Shown here: one piece after another, positions 22,813 to 33,780 of the stretch
Layout of the letters: each line of letters starts with the position of its first letter
How positions within the stretch are numbered: position 1 is the stretch's first letter
From: Oceaniglobus roseus
Lineage (GTDB): Bacteria; Pseudomonadota; Alphaproteobacteria; Rhodobacterales; Rhodobacteraceae
DNA: 64,000 bases
NCBI RefSeq assembly: GCF_002869745.1
Contig: NZ_PNOS01000010.1
Location: forward strand, 45,740 to 109,739
Direction: 5' to 3'
Translations under genes and position numbers: made by a program
The notes under the pieces: generated by a model
Database searches by the model: none
Told to the model about the DNA's origin: nothing
Seen by the model: the letters and a program-made list of their open reading frames with translations, nothing else

Positions 22813-23760
22813 TCAGTTATAGAGCACCGCCTTGATGTCGGCGTCGTCGATGTTCGACTTGTCGTAGTAGTAGAAGCCGGTGTCGATGCTGGCCGGGACG
22901 CTCTCGCCCTTGGCCGCGGCCACGGCGGCCTTCACCGTCTCGTAGCCGATGCCGACCGGGTTCTGGGTGATCGCGCCCGCCATCACGCCGTTCCGGATCG
23001 CGTCCATCTGCGCCTGGCCCGAATCGTAGCCGATGATCACCACGTCGTCGCGCTTCATCTCGGTGACGCCGTTCACCACCCCGATGGCCGAGCCCTCATT
23101 GGCGCCGAAGATGCCCTTGAGGTCGGGGTTCGCGGTGAGGATCGCCTTGGTCAGCTCGGTCGATTGCAGCTGGTCGCCGCCGCCGTACTGGACCGTCACC
23201 ACCTCGATGTTCGGATGCTTGTCCTTCATCTGGTTGACGAAGCCGTCGACCCGGTCGATGCCCGTGCGCGAGGTCTGGTCATGGGCCACCACGGCGACCT
23301 TGCCCTCGTCGCCGATCAGCTCGGCCATCTTGTCGGCCGCCAGCGCCGCCGCGGCGACGTTGTCGGTGCTGGCCGTCGTCACCGGGATGTCGCTGTCGAC
23401 GCCCGAATCGAAGGCGACGACCGGGATCCCCTTCTCCTGCGCCTGGCGCAGCAGCGGGATCGCGGCCTGGCTGTCGAGCGCGGCGAAGCCGATGGCGGTG
23501 GGGTTCTTGGCCAGCGCCGCGGCCAGCATGTCGATCTGGCGGTCGACCTGCGCCTCGGTGTCCGGCCCCTCGAAGGTGATGTCGACGCCCATCTCGGCGG
23601 CGGCCTTGTCGGCCCCGGCCTTCACGGCCTGCCAGAACTGGTGCTGGAACCCTTTCGAGATCAGCGGAATGTACATCTTGTCCTGCGCCATCCCCGGCAG
23701 GCTGGTGGCCAGCAGGGCCGTGGCGGCGATGGTGCCCAGAAGGCTTCTGCGTGTGAACAT
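22813..23760 (-). CDS. Ribose-type ABC transporter substrate-binding protein
   Basis: A 315-residue periplasmic binding protein of the RbsB/Peripla_BP_4 type. It has a Sec signal (MFTRRSLLGTIAATALLATSLPGMAQ, cleaved near residue 25), then two lobes with the sugar-binding pattern GFAALDSQAAIPLL, VAFDSGVDSD and IGYDSG. A GGGAGGAG ribosome site precedes the ATG at 23760. It is the last gene of a three-gene importer, 74 bases after the permease. The ligand is not readable and need not be ribose. Confidence 0.85.
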   Translation of the reverse strand: MFTRRSLLGTIAATALLATSLPGMAQDKMYIPLISKGFQHQFWQAVKAGADKAAAEMGVDITFEGPDTEAQVDRQIDMLAAALAKNPTAIGFAALDSQAAIPLLRQAQEKGIPVVAFDSGVDSDIPVTTASTDNVAAAALAADKMAELIGDEGKVAVVAHDQTSRTGIDRVDGFVNQMKDKHPNIEVVTVQYGGGDQLQSTELTKAILTANPDLKGIFGANEGSAIGVVNGVTEMKRDDVVIIGYDSGQAQMDAIRNGVMAGAITQNPVGIGYETVKAAVAAAKGESVPASIDTGFYYYDKSNIDDADIKAVLYN

Positions 23761-23834
23761 GTGGGTCTCCTCCCGTTTGCGTTCAGTCGATTCGTGCGCG
23801 CCTTGCCGGCGTCTTGTGATGTCTGGTGGTCGTC

Positions 23835-24842
23835 TCAGGCCTGCCGCCGCTTGCGGGCCATGTCGGCATAGACGGCGAGGATGATGATCGCGCCGGTCAC
23901 CACGGTCTGCCATTCCTGGGCGACCGACAGCACGCGAAGGCCGTTGGTCAGCACCGCCATGATCAGTGCCCCGATCAGCGTGCCGAGGATCGTCCCCCGC
24001 CCGCCCGACAGCGACGTGCCGCCGATCACCACCGCGGCGATGGCCTCCAGCTCGTAGCCGAGGCCGAGGGCGGGCTGCGCCGAGTTCAGGCGCGAGGCGA
24101 TGAGGATGCCCGCGACGCCGCAGATCGAGCCCGACAGCGCGTAGATCGCGATCTTCCAGCGGTCGGTGTTGACGCCGGACAGGCGCACGGACTCCTCGTT
24201 GCTGCCGAGGGCGAAGCAGTAGCGCCCGAGGACCGTGCGCCCGAGGATCCAGGCGGCGCCGCCCGCCACGAGGAACAGGATCAGCACGCCGTTCGGGATC
24301 GGCGCCCAGGGAAACACCGCCCCGATCAGCGAGCCGCGCGAGATCAGGTCGAACCCCGGCGTGTCGTTGAAATAGATCGGCCGGGTGCCCGAGATCACCA
24401 GCGACAGCCCCTTCAGGATCAGCATCATGCCGAGGGTGGCGATGAAGGGCGGGATCTTCATCTTGGCGACGAAGGTGCCCGAGCAGAAGCCGCAGAAGGC
24501 CCCCGCCGCGATGGCCGCGATCACGCCCATCGGCAGCGGCAGTCCCATGTAGGTCAGCACGACCCCGGCGATCACGGCGCAGAAGGTCATCAGCGTGCCG
24601 ACCGACAGGTCGATCCCGCCCGTGATGATGACCAGCGTTGCCGCCACCGCCAGCACCCCGTTCACCGAGGTCGCCTGGAGGATGGCGATCATGTTGCTCA
24701 TCTGCATGAAGTTCGACGAGGCGAGCGAGAAGCCCACCAGCAGCACCATGAGCGAGGCGAAGGCCAGGAGCTTCTGGTGCGCGCCGGATTTCGTCAGCCG
24801 CGCCAGTGCGCCCGGCCTGGTCCCTGAATCGATGGCGGTCAT
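23835..24842 (-). CDS. Ribose-type ABC transporter permease
   Basis: A 335-residue inner-membrane permease of the RbsC/BPD_transp_2 family. It has about eight to ten hydrophobic helices and family motifs GGIDLSVG near the N-terminal third and [11 protein letters not shown], the coupling-helix region, near residue 270. It starts in an ATGA overlap with the ATPase gene. Being encoded between ATPase and binding protein assigns it to the same importer. Confidence 0.88.
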   Translation of the reverse strand: MTAIDSGTRPGALARLTKSGAHQKLLAFASLMVLLVGFSLASSNFMQMSNMIAILQATSVNGVLAVAATLVIITGGIDLSVGTLMTFCAVIAGVVLTYMGLPLPMGVIAAIAAGAFCGFCSGTFVAKMKIPPFIATLGMMLILKGLSLVISGTRPIYFNDTPGFDLISRGSLIGAVFPWAPIPNGVLILFLVAGGAAWILGRTVLGRYCFALGSNEESVRLSGVNTDRWKIAIYALSGSICGVAGILIASRLNSAQPALGLGYELEAIAAVVIGGTSLSGGRGTILGTLIGALIMAVLTNGLRVLSVAQEWQTVVTGAIIILAVYADMARKRRQA

Positions 24843-26368
24843 GTGGTCGCTCCCTCCGGCTGCATGGCGGGCGCGCGCAGCGTCGCCAGGTGCATGATGT
24901 CCTCCTGCCCCGTCTCGCGGCCGCCGGGCAGGATCCCGGTCAGCCGCCCCTCGCACATCACCGCGATCCGGTGGGAAAGCCGCATCACCTCGGGCAGTTC
25001 GGACGAGATGACGACGATCGCCTTGCCCTCGGCGGCGAGCGCCTGGAGCAGGCGATAGATCTCGGCCTTGGCGCCCACGTCGATGCCGCGGGTCGGTTCG
25101 TCGAAGATCAGGATGTTGCAGTCCCTGAGCAGCCACTTGGCGATGACCACCTTCTGCTGGTTGCCTCCGGACAGAAGCCGCACCTCCTGCGTGTCCGAGG
25201 GCGTGCGGATGCCGAGCCGCTGGATGTAATTCTTCGCCACCCTGCGCATCGCGCCCTCGTCCAGCGTTCCGGCTGCCGAGGTGAAGCGCGGCATCGAGGC
25301 CATGGCGATGTTGGCGCGCACGTTCATGCCGGTGGCCAGCCCGAACTGCTTGCGGTCCTCCGAGAGGTAGCCGATCCCCGCCCGCACCGCGTCGTGCGGC
25401 GAGCGGATGTCGGTCTTGCGGCCCTCGACGAAGACCTCGCCCGCGTCCAGCGGATCGGCGCCGAAGATCGCCCGCGCCACCTCGGTCCGCCCTGCGCCCA
25501 TCAGGCCCGCGAAGCCCAGGATCTCGCCCTTCCGGACGGAAAAGGACACGTCGCGGATCTCCCGCCCCCGGCACAGCCCCCTCACCTCCAGCGCGACCGG
25601 CGCGGCCGAGAGGTCGGGCGGGGCGACGAACTCCTCGCCCACCTCGCGGCCGACCATCATCGAGATGATCCTCGACACCGGCGTCTCCGCCGCATCCACG
25701 GTGCCGACATGGGCCCCGTCGCGCATCACCGTCACCCGATCGGCGATCCGTTTCAGCTCGTCCATCTTGTGCGAGATGTAGATGATCCCGACGCCTTCCG
25801 CCTTCAGCCGCCGGATGATGACGAACAGCTCGGCGATCTCGGCGTCGTTCAGCGCCGCGGTCGGCTCGTCCATCACCAGGATCCGGGAGCGGAACGACAG
25901 CGCCTTGGCGATCTCGATCATCTGCTGTTTGGCGATCGTCAGGCCGCCCACCCGCGTCGTCGGCGCGAGGTTCAGGTTCATCGAGGCGAAGATCGCGGCG
26001 GCATCGGCGTTCAGCTGCCGTTCGTCCAGACGCCCGAGGCTTTTCCGCGGCTCGCGCCCGATGAAGATGTTCTGCGCCGCGGTCAGGTCGTTCATCAGCG
26101 CCAGTTCCTGGTGGATGATCCCGATCCCCAGCGCCTGCGCCTCGCGCGGGCTTGTCGGGGCGGCGTCCTGCCCCATGATCCTCAGCGTGCCGCCGTCGCG
26201 GGCATAGATCCCCGAGAGGATCTTCATCAGCGTCGACTTGCCCGCGCCGTTCTCGCCCATCAGCGCGTGGACCTCGCCCGCGCGCAGGTCGAAATCCACC
26301 GCCTTCAGCGCGTGGACGCCGGGGAACCGCTTCTCGATCCCCTTCATCGCGACGATGGTGTCGGTCAC
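24839..26368 (-). CDS. Ribose-type ABC transporter ATP-binding protein (two domains)
   Basis: A 509-residue RbsA/MglA-like protein with two ATPase domains. The first has Walker [10 protein letters not shown], an unusual signature LTIAKQQM and Walker [12 protein letters not shown]. The second has a degenerate Walker A (GLMGAGRTE) and a normal signature LSGGNQQK with [10 protein letters not shown]. This asymmetry is normal for the family. It starts with GTG at 26368, eight bases after a GGGAGG ribosome site. It is the first gene of the operon; the 225-base region upstream (26369-26593) presumably holds the promoter. Confidence 0.88.
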   Translation of the reverse strand: MTDTIVAMKGIEKRFPGVHALKAVDFDLRAGEVHALMGENGAGKSTLMKILSGIYARDGGTLRIMGQDAAPTSPREAQALGIGIIHQELALMNDLTAAQNIFIGREPRKSLGRLDERQLNADAAAIFASMNLNLAPTTRVGGLTIAKQQMIEIAKALSFRSRILVMDEPTAALNDAEIAELFVIIRRLKAEGVGIIYISHKMDELKRIADRVTVMRDGAHVGTVDAAETPVSRIISMMVGREVGEEFVAPPDLSAAPVALEVRGLCRGREIRDVSFSVRKGEILGFAGLMGAGRTEVARAIFGADPLDAGEVFVEGRKTDIRSPHDAVRAGIGYLSEDRKQFGLATGMNVRANIAMASMPRFTSAAGTLDEGAMRRVAKNYIQRLGIRTPSDTQEVRLLSGGNQQKVVIAKWLLRDCNILIFDEPTRGIDVGAKAEIYRLLQALAAEGKAIVVISSELPEVMRLSHRIAVMCEGRLTGILPGGRETGQEDIMHLATLRAPAMQPEGATT

Positions 26369-26593
26369 GGGCGATCCTCCCAAATCGCAGGTGTCCGGTA
26401 AGACGGCATCCCCGGCAGGACGCCGCCGCCTCCCCGATGACCGCGGCATTTTAACAAGGGTGCAGGGCTCTCCGGCCCCGTGCTCCCCGCCGCCGCGGAT
26501 CGGTCCGGGCGGTCCTGAACCGCTCCGGCCTTGGCACGCTAGGGCGGCAAAATTCGTTCGTCAACGCACATGGTTGGCAAGAGGCGCGCCGGG

Positions 26594-27106
26594 TCAGAGA
26601 AGGCTCGGCTGGCCGTTCAGCCCGCCCGCGACGCGCGCCTCGTGCTCCAGCAGGAAGGTCTTGACCGGCAGCCCGCCGCCGAAGCCGGTCAGCGCGCCGT
26701 TGGCGCCGATCACCCGGTGGCAGGGCACGATGATCGGCAGGGGATTGGCGCCGTTCGCGGCCCCCACCGCGCGGCTCGCCCCGGGATCGCCGAGCGCCCG
26801 GGCGATCTGGCCGTAGCTGCGGGTCTCGCCATAGGGGATCGCCGACAGCAGCGCCCAGACCCGGCGGCGGAAGTCGGTGCCGCGCGGTGCGAGGGGCAGG
26901 TCGAAGCTGCGCAGGGTGCCGGCGAAATAGGCGGCAAACTGGGCGCGCAGGTCGTCGAAGGCCGCGTCGTCGCGCCGCCATCCGGGGTCCGGGGCGACGG
27001 CGCGGGAGCCTTCGGGGAAGCTCAGCAGACGCAGCCCGGCGGCGTCCCCGGCGGCCAGCAGCGGGCCGACGGGGCTGTCGATGTGGGTGTAGAGCGTGCC
27101 GCTCAG
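26594..27106 (-). CDS. ogt: Methylated-DNA-protein cysteine methyltransferase, apparent CTG start
   Basis: A 170-residue protein that repairs O6-alkylguanine by transferring the alkyl group to its own cysteine. Translated by hand, it contains the active site IVPCHRV (Cys129), [14 protein letters not shown] (DNA-binding HTH) and [23 protein letters not shown]. No ATG, GTG or TTG lies in frame before the first recognisable residues ([13 protein letters not shown]). The only candidate is a CTG at 27106 overlapping the aminotransferase stop in CTGA. Either a rare CTG start coupled to the upstream gene is used, or a base error hides a normal start. Confidence 0.75.
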   Translation of the reverse strand: MSGTLYTHIDSPVGPLLAAGDAAGLRLLSFPEGSRAVAPDPGWRRDDAAFDDLRAQFAAYFAGTLRSFDLPLAPRGTDFRRRVWALLSAIPYGETRSYGQIARALGDPGASRAVGAANGANPLPIIVPCHRVIGANGALTGFGGGLPVKTFLLEHEARVAGGLNGQPSLL

Positions 27107-28473
27107 CCCAGCACCTGCTCGACCGCGGCCTTCGTCGCCGCCACGATCTTGTCCGCCTCGTCGCGGGTCAGGCAGAGCGGCGGCGCGAAGCCGAGCGAAT
27201 CGCTCTGCGGCATGGCGCGGGCGATCACGCCCTTCTCGGCCATGGCCGCGATGACCTGGGGACCCTTCTTCTTCGCCGGGTCGAAGAACACGGCGTCGTC
27301 CCGGTCCTCGACCAGTTCCACCGCGCAGAGCATCCCGTCGCCCCTGACCTCGCCGACATGCCTGTGATCGCCGAGCGCGGCGCGCATCTGCTCGACCAGG
27401 TAGGGGCCGACCTTGGCGGCGTTGGCGACCAGCCCCAACTCGTCCACCAGCTTGAGGTTGGCGACCCCGGCGGCGGCGCCGATCGGGTGTGCGGAATAGG
27501 TCCAGCCGTGGCCCATGGGCCCGTTCCGGTCCGTCCCCTCCTCCAGCACCTTCGCGACGCCCTCGGACAGGATCGACCCCGACAGCGGGGCGTAGGCCGA
27601 CGTCAGGCCCTTGGCGATGGTCATCAGGTCCGGCTTGATGCCGTAGTATTCCGAGCCGAACATCGTGCCCATGCGCCCGAAGCCGGTCACCACCTCGTCT
27701 ACGACCAGCAGGATGTCGTGCTTCTTCAGCACCTTCTGCACGCCCTCCCAGTAGCCCTTCGGCGGCGGCACGATGCCGCCGGTGCCGAGGATCGGCTCGG
27801 CCCAGAAGGCGGCGATGGTGTCGGCGCCCTCACGCTCGATCAGCGCCTCGAGCTCGGCGATCAGGTGCGCGGTGAACGCCTCCTCGTCCATCGAGCGGTC
27901 TTCGCGGCGGTAGAAATACGGCGCCTCGGTGTGCAGGAAGCCCGGCAGCGGCAGGTCGAAGGTCTTGTGGAACAGCTGGAGGCCGGTGAGCGAGCCGGTG
28001 ATGAGGCCCGAGCCGTGGTAGCCGCGCCAGCGGGCGATGATTTTCTTCTTCTCGGGGCGGCCGAGGATGTTGTTCATCGCCCAGACCAGCTTCACGTTGG
28101 TCTCGTTCGCGTCCGAGCCGCCCATGCCGAAGTAGATCTTGCTCATCCCCGGAGGCGCGCGGTCGATCACCATCTGGGCGAGCGTCACCGAGGCCTCTGT
28201 CGAATGGCCCGCGTAGGCGTGGAAATAGGCGAGCTTTCTCGCCTGCTCGGAAATCGCCTCGGCGATCTGCTGGCGGCCGTAGCCGACGTTGACGCAGTAG
28301 AGCCCCGCAAAGCCGTCGAGCATCCGGTTGCCGTCGCGGTCCTCGACATAGACTCCCTCGCCCCCCGCCATGATCCGCGTCGCGCTTTCCCCCCGGCTGT
28401 GCTGGGCCCAGTGGGTGGAGGGGTGCAGCATCGAGTTGCGGTCCCATTCGTCGAGCGCGTCATTGCGGAGCAT
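27103..28473 (-). CDS. Class III aminotransferase (omega-transaminase type)
   Basis: A 456-residue PLP enzyme of aminotransferase class III. Motifs: [14 protein letters not shown] near the start, ARWRGYHG, the class signature [15 protein letters not shown] and the PLP lysine in [15 protein letters not shown]. Family members use amines, beta-alanine, taurine or gamma-aminobutyrate with pyruvate. The amine donor here is unknown. ATG 28473 gives the usual N-terminus [13 protein letters not shown]. It is coupled to the downstream ogt-like gene and divergent from an argE-like gene 103 bases away. Confidence 0.85.
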   Translation of the reverse strand: MLRNDALDEWDRNSMLHPSTHWAQHSRGESATRIMAGGEGVYVEDRDGNRMLDGFAGLYCVNVGYGRQQIAEAISEQARKLAYFHAYAGHSTEASVTLAQMVIDRAPPGMSKIYFGMGGSDANETNVKLVWAMNNILGRPEKKKIIARWRGYHGSGLITGSLTGLQLFHKTFDLPLPGFLHTEAPYFYRREDRSMDEEAFTAHLIAELEALIEREGADTIAAFWAEPILGTGGIVPPPKGYWEGVQKVLKKHDILLVVDEVVTGFGRMGTMFGSEYYGIKPDLMTIAKGLTSAYAPLSGSILSEGVAKVLEEGTDRNGPMGHGWTYSAHPIGAAAGVANLKLVDELGLVANAAKVGPYLVEQMRAALGDHRHVGEVRGDGMLCAVELVEDRDDAVFFDPAKKKGPQVIAAMAEKGVIARAMPQSDSLGFAPPLCLTRDEADKIVAATKAAVEQVLG

Positions 28474-28576
28474 GTCAAAAACCTCGGGTTCTGTGTTGTG
28501 GCGGCAGACTAGGCGGCGGCGGGGGAAAGCGCAAACGCCACTGGCCCGGCGCGCGCATCTGGTGTTGGATCGGGGC

Positions 28577-29737
28577 ATGAGCCGCCTCGACGACACCATC
28601 GCCCACCTCGCCCGCCTCGTGGCGTTCCCGACCGTCTCCTCGGACAGCAACCTCGCCATGATCGCGCACATGGCCGGGATCCTGTCGGAGGCCGGGGCGC
28701 GGATCGACGTTCAGCCGAACGGCGAAGGGACGAAGGCCAACCTCTTCGCCTCGCTCGGGCCCGAGGGGCCGGGGGGCATCCTGCTGTCGGGCCATTCCGA
28801 TGTGGTGCCGGTGGCCGACCAGCCCTGGACGAGCGACCCGTTCGAGATGGTCGCGCGCGACGGGCGGCTTTACGGGCGGGGCACCTGCGACATGAAGGGG
28901 TTCCTCGCCGCCTGCCTCGCCCTGGCGCCGGTCTTCGCCGCGAAGCCCTTGAGTCGGCCGCTGCACTTCGCCTTCACCTACGACGAGGAGACGGGCTGCA
29001 TCGGCGGCCAGCACCTCGCCCATGTGCTGAAGGACCGCGGGCTGGTGCCCGAGATCTGCATCGTGGGCGAGCCGACGATGATGGGGCTGATCGACGGCCA
29101 CAAGGGCTGCAACGAATACACGACGCGGTTCACCGGGCTCGAAGGCCACGGCTCGGCCCCCGAACGGGGGGTGAACTGCGCGGAACACGCTAGCCGCTAT
29201 GTCATGCACCTTCTGGAGCTGCGGGAGGCGCTGAAGACGCGGGCGCCCGAGGACAGCCCGTTCGAGCCGCCCTGGCCGACGCTGAACATCGGGCGGATCG
29301 CGGCGGGGCAGATCCACAACGTGATCCCCGGCACGGCCGAGGTGTTCTGGGAGATGCGGCCGATCCGCGACGGCGACGCGGCTTTCGTGCTGGTCTCGGC
29401 CGATGCCTTCGCACAACGTCTGCAGGACGAGATGCGGCAGGTTTTCCCCGGCGCCGAGGTCGCGCGGGACACCGTCGGCGAGGTGCGTGGCCTGCTGCCG
29501 ACCCGGGCCAACCGGGCGCGCGACCTGGTGGCGCGGCTGACCGGGGCCAACCGGGCGGGGGTCGTGTCCTTCGGCACCGAGGCCGGGCTGTTCCAGGAGA
29601 TCGGCACCGACACGGTGATCTGCGGCCCCGGCGACATCGCCCAGGCCCACAAGCCCGACGAGTTCGTGTCCGTGGACCAGCTGGGCCAGTGCGTCGCCCT
29701 GCTGGAGGCGCTGGCGGATCACCTGCACCGGGGCTGA
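28577..29737 (+). CDS. argE: Acetylornithine deacetylase (M20 metallopeptidase family)
   Basis: A 386-residue M20 family zinc hydrolase that releases acetate from N-acetylornithine in arginine synthesis. Visible metal-site motifs: [19 protein letters not shown], the general-base glutamate in YDEETGCIG and VGEPT. The C-terminal [15 protein letters not shown] supplies the last metal His. Length and motifs fit ArgE of alphaproteobacteria. Related peptidases share the fold, so the substrate is probable, not proven. Confidence 0.82.
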   Translation: MSRLDDTIAHLARLVAFPTVSSDSNLAMIAHMAGILSEAGARIDVQPNGEGTKANLFASLGPEGPGGILLSGHSDVVPVADQPWTSDPFEMVARDGRLYGRGTCDMKGFLAACLALAPVFAAKPLSRPLHFAFTYDEETGCIGGQHLAHVLKDRGLVPEICIVGEPTMMGLIDGHKGCNEYTTRFTGLEGHGSAPERGVNCAEHASRYVMHLLELREALKTRAPEDSPFEPPWPTLNIGRIAAGQIHNVIPGTAEVFWEMRPIRDGDAAFVLVSADAFAQRLQDEMRQVFPGAEVARDTVGEVRGLLPTRANRARDLVARLTGANRAGVVSFGTEAGLFQEIGTDTVICGPGDIAQAHKPDEFVSVDQLGQCVALLEALADHLHRG

Positions 29738-29746
29738 CCCGCGGGT

Positions 29747-29770
29747 CCGGCCCCCCCTGCGGAGGGCCGG
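29747..29770. terminator. Bidirectional hairpin between converging genes
   Basis: Perfect arms CCGGCCC and GGGCCGG around a 10-base loop lie between the argE-like stop (29737) and the converging ABC exporter stop (29788). Confidence 0.5.
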
Positions 29771-29787
29771 GCGATGGTGTCGGCGGA

Positions 29788-31545
29788 TCAGGCCGCGAGC
29801 GTCTGGCGCTGGCGCAGCGCGCGGTAGAGCCCGCCTTCCCGCCGCATCAGTTCGGCCGGGGTGCCGTCCTCCACGATGCGGCCCCGCTCGAACACTAGGA
29901 TCCGGTCCATCCGCTCGACCGTCGCCAGCCGGTGCGCGATGACGAGCGTGGTGCGCCCCACCATCAGCCGCTCGGCCGCCTCGGCCACCCGCGCCTCGGC
30001 CTCGGAATCGAGCGAGGAGGTCGCCTCGTCCATCACCAGAACCGGCGCGTCCGACAGGAAGGCCCGGGCGATGGCGACCCGCTGACGTTCGCCGCCCGAA
30101 AGCTTCACGCCCCGCTCGCCGACCTCGGTGTTGTAGCCCTTGGGCAGCTTGTCGATGAACCCTGCCGCCCCGGCCCGCGCCGCGGCCTCGCGCACCTCCT
30201 GGAGGGTCGCGCCGGGCCGCGCATAGGCGATGTTGTCGGCCAGCGAGCGGTGGAACAGGACCGGATCCTGCGGGACAAGGGCGATCTGCCGCCGCAGCTC
30301 CGAAAGCGGCACCTGCGCGATGTCGACCCCGCCGAGCGTGATCGCGCCGCCCGTGACCTCGTGCAGCCGCTGGATCAGCTTGACGAAGGTCGTCTTGCCC
30401 GACCCCGACCGGCCCACCAGCCCCACCTTCTGCCCCGCCGGGATGATCACGTCCAACCCGGTGAACAGCGGCGTGGCGGCCCCGTGATAGCCGTAGTCGA
30501 CCCGCTCGAACGCCAGCGTGGCGGCACCGGGCGGCAGCGCGCGCGCGGGCACCTTCGCGACCTCGCGCTCGGGCGGCGCGGACATGAGCGCGACCAGCTC
30601 CTCGGCATCGTTCACCGATTTCTGGAGCATCCGCACATGCTGGCCGATCTGCCGCAGGTAGCCGTCCAGCATCCCGAGCGCGGTGACCACGAAGGCGATC
30701 TCGCCCGCGCCGGCCGCACCCTGCACGAAGGCGAGGAGCGCGCTCCCCAGCACCGCCGCCCTGAGTGCCCAGAGCGAGCCGTCCTGCATCAGCCCCGAGA
30801 CGGTGCCGCGCCGCCAGGTCCGCTTCGTCCGGTGGCCCCATTTCTCCAGCACCCGCGCCAGCCGCGCCTCCTCGCGGGTCTCGCCCGCGTGGGCGCGCAC
30901 CACGGCGTTCGAGGTGATGGCGTCGGCCAGCGCGCCCGACACGCGGCTGTCCTGCGCGTTCGACAGCCGGGCCGCCGGGGCCACCCAGCGCAGCGTCAGC
31001 ACCAGCGACAGCGTGACGAACAGCGCCGCCCCGAGCAGCGCGACGAGGCCGACCTGCCAGTGGAAGGCCGTCAGCGTGCCGATGGTGCCGAGCAGCACCA
31101 GCGTCGAGGGCAGGAGCGCCAGCAGCAGCACGTCGGCCATGTCGTCGAGCGCCCAGGCGCCGCGGGTGATCTGCCGCACGGTCGAGCCCGCGAAGGCGTT
31201 GGCGTGCCAGTCCGTCGGCAGCCGCTGGACCCTGGCGAAGGCCTCGGATTCGGCGGCGATCATGGTCGGCACGGTCAGGGCGATGATGGTGAAATAGCTC
31301 AGGATCTTGGCCGCGATGGAGACGGCGCCGAGCACCAGCAGGGCGCCGAAGAAGCTCCAGGGCGAGGCATCGGCCGATACGGCGTTCACGAGGCGTCCGG
31401 TGACGACGGGGATCGCGACATCGGCGGCGGTCGAGGTCAGCACCAGCGCCAGCAGCGCCGCGACAAGCCGGAGCCTGCGTTTCCACAGGTCGAAAGCGAA
31501 GGAGAGAACGCGGGCGAAGGCGCCGCGGGAATGGGAACGGGACAT
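29788..31545 (-). CDS. ABC exporter, fused membrane and ATPase domains
   Basis: A 585-residue ABC-B half-transporter. The membrane domain covers about residues 1-310. The ATPase domain has Walker [16 protein letters not shown], signature [14 protein letters not shown], Walker [17 protein letters not shown] and IAHRLAT. It differs clearly from the exporter at 20-22 kb, so it is not a recent duplicate. Its 5' region is unusual: a perfect 16-base palindrome lies nine bases before the start and a possible leader peptide lies 100 bases upstream. Confidence 0.85.
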   Translation of the reverse strand: MSRSHSRGAFARVLSFAFDLWKRRLRLVAALLALVLTSTAADVAIPVVTGRLVNAVSADASPWSFFGALLVLGAVSIAAKILSYFTIIALTVPTMIAAESEAFARVQRLPTDWHANAFAGSTVRQITRGAWALDDMADVLLLALLPSTLVLLGTIGTLTAFHWQVGLVALLGAALFVTLSLVLTLRWVAPAARLSNAQDSRVSGALADAITSNAVVRAHAGETREEARLARVLEKWGHRTKRTWRRGTVSGLMQDGSLWALRAAVLGSALLAFVQGAAGAGEIAFVVTALGMLDGYLRQIGQHVRMLQKSVNDAEELVALMSAPPEREVAKVPARALPPGAATLAFERVDYGYHGAATPLFTGLDVIIPAGQKVGLVGRSGSGKTTFVKLIQRLHEVTGGAITLGGVDIAQVPLSELRRQIALVPQDPVLFHRSLADNIAYARPGATLQEVREAAARAGAAGFIDKLPKGYNTEVGERGVKLSGGERQRVAIARAFLSDAPVLVMDEATSSLDSEAEARVAEAAERLMVGRTTLVIAHRLATVERMDRILVFERGRIVEDGTPAELMRREGGLYRALRQRQTLAA

Positions 31546-31554
31546 GGTGATCTC

Positions 31555-31570
31555 GCGAACCGCGGTTCGC
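31555..31570. promoter_or_regulatory. 16-base perfect palindrome before ABC exporter
   Basis: GCGAACCGCGGTTCGC lies nine bases upstream of the exporter ATG. It could be a repressor site, or an RNA hairpin that hides the ribosome site. Two further weak hairpins lie between it and the leader ORF at 31646. Confidence 0.4.
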
Positions 31571-31645
31571 GTCCTGCACTGGAGATTTCAGGAGTCCGGG
31601 AAACGGACGGTCTGGCCGAGGCGGGGGCGTTGGCGCCCGCGGTCG

Positions 31646-31708
31646 TCAGGCGGTGGCGAAGCCGGGGATGCGGTCGCGACCGGGGAGAAAGCGAAATGCG
31701 ATGTCCAT
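31646..31708 (-). CDS. Possible 20-residue leader peptide
   Basis: A tiny reading frame, [20 protein letters not shown], has an excellent AGGAGG ribosome site six bases before its ATG. It lies about 100 bases upstream of the ABC exporter on the same strand, followed by several potential hairpins. This layout resembles a translated leader controlling a downstream gene. The peptide has no run of one amino acid that would mark classical attenuation. Evidence is only the ribosome site and position. Confidence 0.4.
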   Translation of the reverse strand: MDIAFRFLPGRDRIPGFATA

Positions 31709-31870
31709 GTTCGTCCTCCTGGCGCAGATGGTTGTCCTGCGATGCTCATAGTGCGCCAAAGTGTCGCGAGTCAAGCGCGTGTGACACGGCGTGGCGGGAC
31801 ATCGCCGGGCGCTCGACAGCGGCGCGGGGGCTGTGGCAGGCTGAGCGCGTTCAAGGTGGGGAGGCGGGCC

Positions 31871-33034
31871 ATGTTCACGGCAACCATGAAGTTCGGGCTG
31901 GGCGAGGACATCGACGCCCTGCGCGACACCGTCCACCGCTGGGCGCAGGACCGGGTGAAGCCGCTCGCCGCCGCCATCGACCGCGACAACGACATGCCGC
32001 GCGAGCTGTGGCGCGAGATGGGGGAGCTGGGGCTGCTCGGGATCACGGTGCCGGAGGAGTACGGCGGCGCCGGGCTGGGCTATCTCGCCCACGTCGTGGC
32101 GGTGGAGGAGGTGGCGCGGGCCTCGGCCTCGGTGTCTCTCTCCTACGGCGCCCATTCCAACCTCTGCGTGAACCAGCTGGCGCTGAACGGCACGGCCGAG
32201 CAGAAGGCGAAGTACCTGCCGAAGCTCGTGTCGGGCGAACACGTCGGGGCGCTGGCCATGTCCGAGGCGGGCGCCGGGTCGGACGTGGTGTCGATGAAGC
32301 TTCGCGCCGAGAAGCGGAACGGGTACTACAGCCTGAACGGGACGAAGTACTGGATCACCAACGGCCCCGACGCCGACACGCTGATCGTCTATGCCAAGAC
32401 CGACCCCGAGGCGGGCAGCAAGGGCATCACCGCCTTCATCATCGAGCGGGAGATGGCCGGCTTCTCCACCTCGCCGCATTTCGACAAGCTGGGGATGCGC
32501 GGATCGAACACCGCCGAGCTGGTGTTCGAGAACGTCGAGGTGCCGTTCGAGAACGTGCTGGGCGAGGAAGGCCGGGGAGTCCGGGTGCTGATGTCCGGCC
32601 TCGATTACGAGCGGGTGGTCCTCAGCGGGATCGGCACCGGGATCATGGCGGCCTGCCTGGACGAGATCATGCCCTACATGGCCGAGCGAAAGCAGTTCGG
32701 TCAGCCGATCGGGAATTTCCAGCTGATGCAGGGCAAGATCGCCGACATCTACACCAAGCTCGGGTCCGCCCGCGCCTATGTCTATGCCGTCGCCGCCGCC
32801 TGCGACCGGGGCGAGGTAACACGGCAGGACGCGGCGGCCTGCGTGCTTTATGCGTCGGAGGAGGCGATGACCGTCGCCCACCAGGCGGTGCAGGCGATGG
32901 GCGGCGCGGGCTTCCTGAACGACAGCGCGGTGTCGCGCATCTTCCGTGATGCGAAGCTCATGGAGATCGGTGCGGGCACCTCGGAAATCCGGCGGATGCT
33001 GATAGGGCGCGAGATGATGGGAGCGATGGGGTGA
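31871..33034 (+). CDS. ivd: Isovaleryl-CoA dehydrogenase (acyl-CoA dehydrogenase family)
   Basis: A 387-residue FAD enzyme of leucine breakdown. Motifs: [15 protein letters not shown] (acyl-CoA signature 1), [10 protein letters not shown], and [33 protein letters not shown] (signature 2). A glutamate at residue 247 in [10 protein letters not shown] occupies the position used as catalytic base in isovaleryl-CoA dehydrogenases rather than the C-terminal Glu of medium-chain enzymes. A GGGGAGG site precedes the ATG. The usual leucine-pathway neighbours (methylcrotonyl-CoA carboxylase) are not adjacent. Confidence 0.85.
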   Translation: MFTATMKFGLGEDIDALRDTVHRWAQDRVKPLAAAIDRDNDMPRELWREMGELGLLGITVPEEYGGAGLGYLAHVVAVEEVARASASVSLSYGAHSNLCVNQLALNGTAEQKAKYLPKLVSGEHVGALAMSEAGAGSDVVSMKLRAEKRNGYYSLNGTKYWITNGPDADTLIVYAKTDPEAGSKGITAFIIEREMAGFSTSPHFDKLGMRGSNTAELVFENVEVPFENVLGEEGRGVRVLMSGLDYERVVLSGIGTGIMAACLDEIMPYMAERKQFGQPIGNFQLMQGKIADIYTKLGSARAYVYAVAAACDRGEVTRQDAAACVLYASEEAMTVAHQAVQAMGGAGFLNDSAVSRIFRDAKLMEIGAGTSEIRRMLIGREMMGAMG

Positions 33035-33369
33035 TGCGGGAGGCCCCGAAATACCTCCAGGGCGGTGCCGCGGTGAACCTGCCGCGCTCGCTCCTGTGGG
33101 TCATCGCGATACTCTGCCTCGCCGCGGGGGTGCTGGGCTATTCCCGCGGCCGCGACGTGGCGGCGCTGACCGAGACCGACGTGCTCCAGGCCTATGCCGA
33201 GGTCTATGCCTCGGAAACCGGCGGGCGGCATGTGGAATGCCTGGGGGTGCCGGGCGAGGGCAAGGTGTGGATCGTGGTGCGCTGCGGGTCCGGGGCCGAT
33301 CAGCGGATCTACAGCGTCGGGCGCGACGGCGGGCTGGTGAATCCGCTGGGCAAGGGACCGGACGCATGA
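33034..33369 (+). CDS. Small membrane-anchored hypothetical protein
   Basis: A 111-residue protein with one N-terminal hydrophobic helix (LLWVIAILCLAAGVLGY) and a soluble C-terminal part containing VLQAYAEVYASETGG and VWIVVRCGSGADQRIYSVGRDGGL. The helix orientation suggests a periplasmic tail. I do not recognise the family. It begins in a TGATG overlap with the ivd stop; a GTG at 33073 is an alternative start. It overlaps the next gene by four bases. Confidence 0.55.
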   Translation: MREAPKYLQGGAAVNLPRSLLWVIAILCLAAGVLGYSRGRDVAALTETDVLQAYAEVYASETGGRHVECLGVPGEGKVWIVVRCGSGADQRIYSVGRDGGLVNPLGKGPDA

Positions 33370-33776
33370 GCCCGGAACAGGCGAAGGCGCTGTACCCGGG
33401 GGCGGAGACCTTCACCTTCGGCGACAACCGCGCGCTTTGCGACAGGCTGCTGGCGCTGGTGCGGGAGGGGCGCAAGACGGCGACCTGCGGCGCGCTGCGG
33501 GACTTCGAGGCAGGCGGCGAAGCCCTGCCCGTGGCCGGACGGCGCGACATCGCGCTCGACTGGGACGGCAACGCGGCCCTGGTGATCGAGACACTGGAGG
33601 TGACGCGGCGGCGCTTCTGCGACGTCGACGCCGGTTTCGCCCTCGCCGAGGGCGAGGACGAGACGCTGGAGGGATGGCAGGAGGGCCACCGCGCCTATTT
33701 CGAGCGCAACGGCGGCTTCGCGCCCGACATGATGCTGGTCTGCGAGCGCTTCCGCCTGATCGAGGATCTGGCCTGA
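33366..33776 (+). CDS. ASCH domain-containing protein
   Basis: A 136-residue ASCH-domain protein, a fold related to RNA-binding PUA domains. It shows the EGRKTATCG segment near residue 36, matching the G-x-K-T-x-T motif, and the EGWQEGHRAYFERNG block typical of the YqfB/ASCH group. Some relatives hydrolyse N4-acetylcytidine. ATGA overlap with the upstream gene. It ends four bases before the converging prs stop. Confidence 0.75.
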   Translation: MSPEQAKALYPGAETFTFGDNRALCDRLLALVREGRKTATCGALRDFEAGGEALPVAGRRDIALDWDGNAALVIETLEVTRRRFCDVDAGFALAEGEDETLEGWQEGHRAYFERNGGFAPDMMLVCERFRLIEDLA

Positions 33777-33780
33777 GCCC

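Noticed and set aside
31761..31787. GTGTC/GACAC dyad upstream of the ivd gene
   Set aside because: Only five-base arms with a long spacer; too weak to call an operator.
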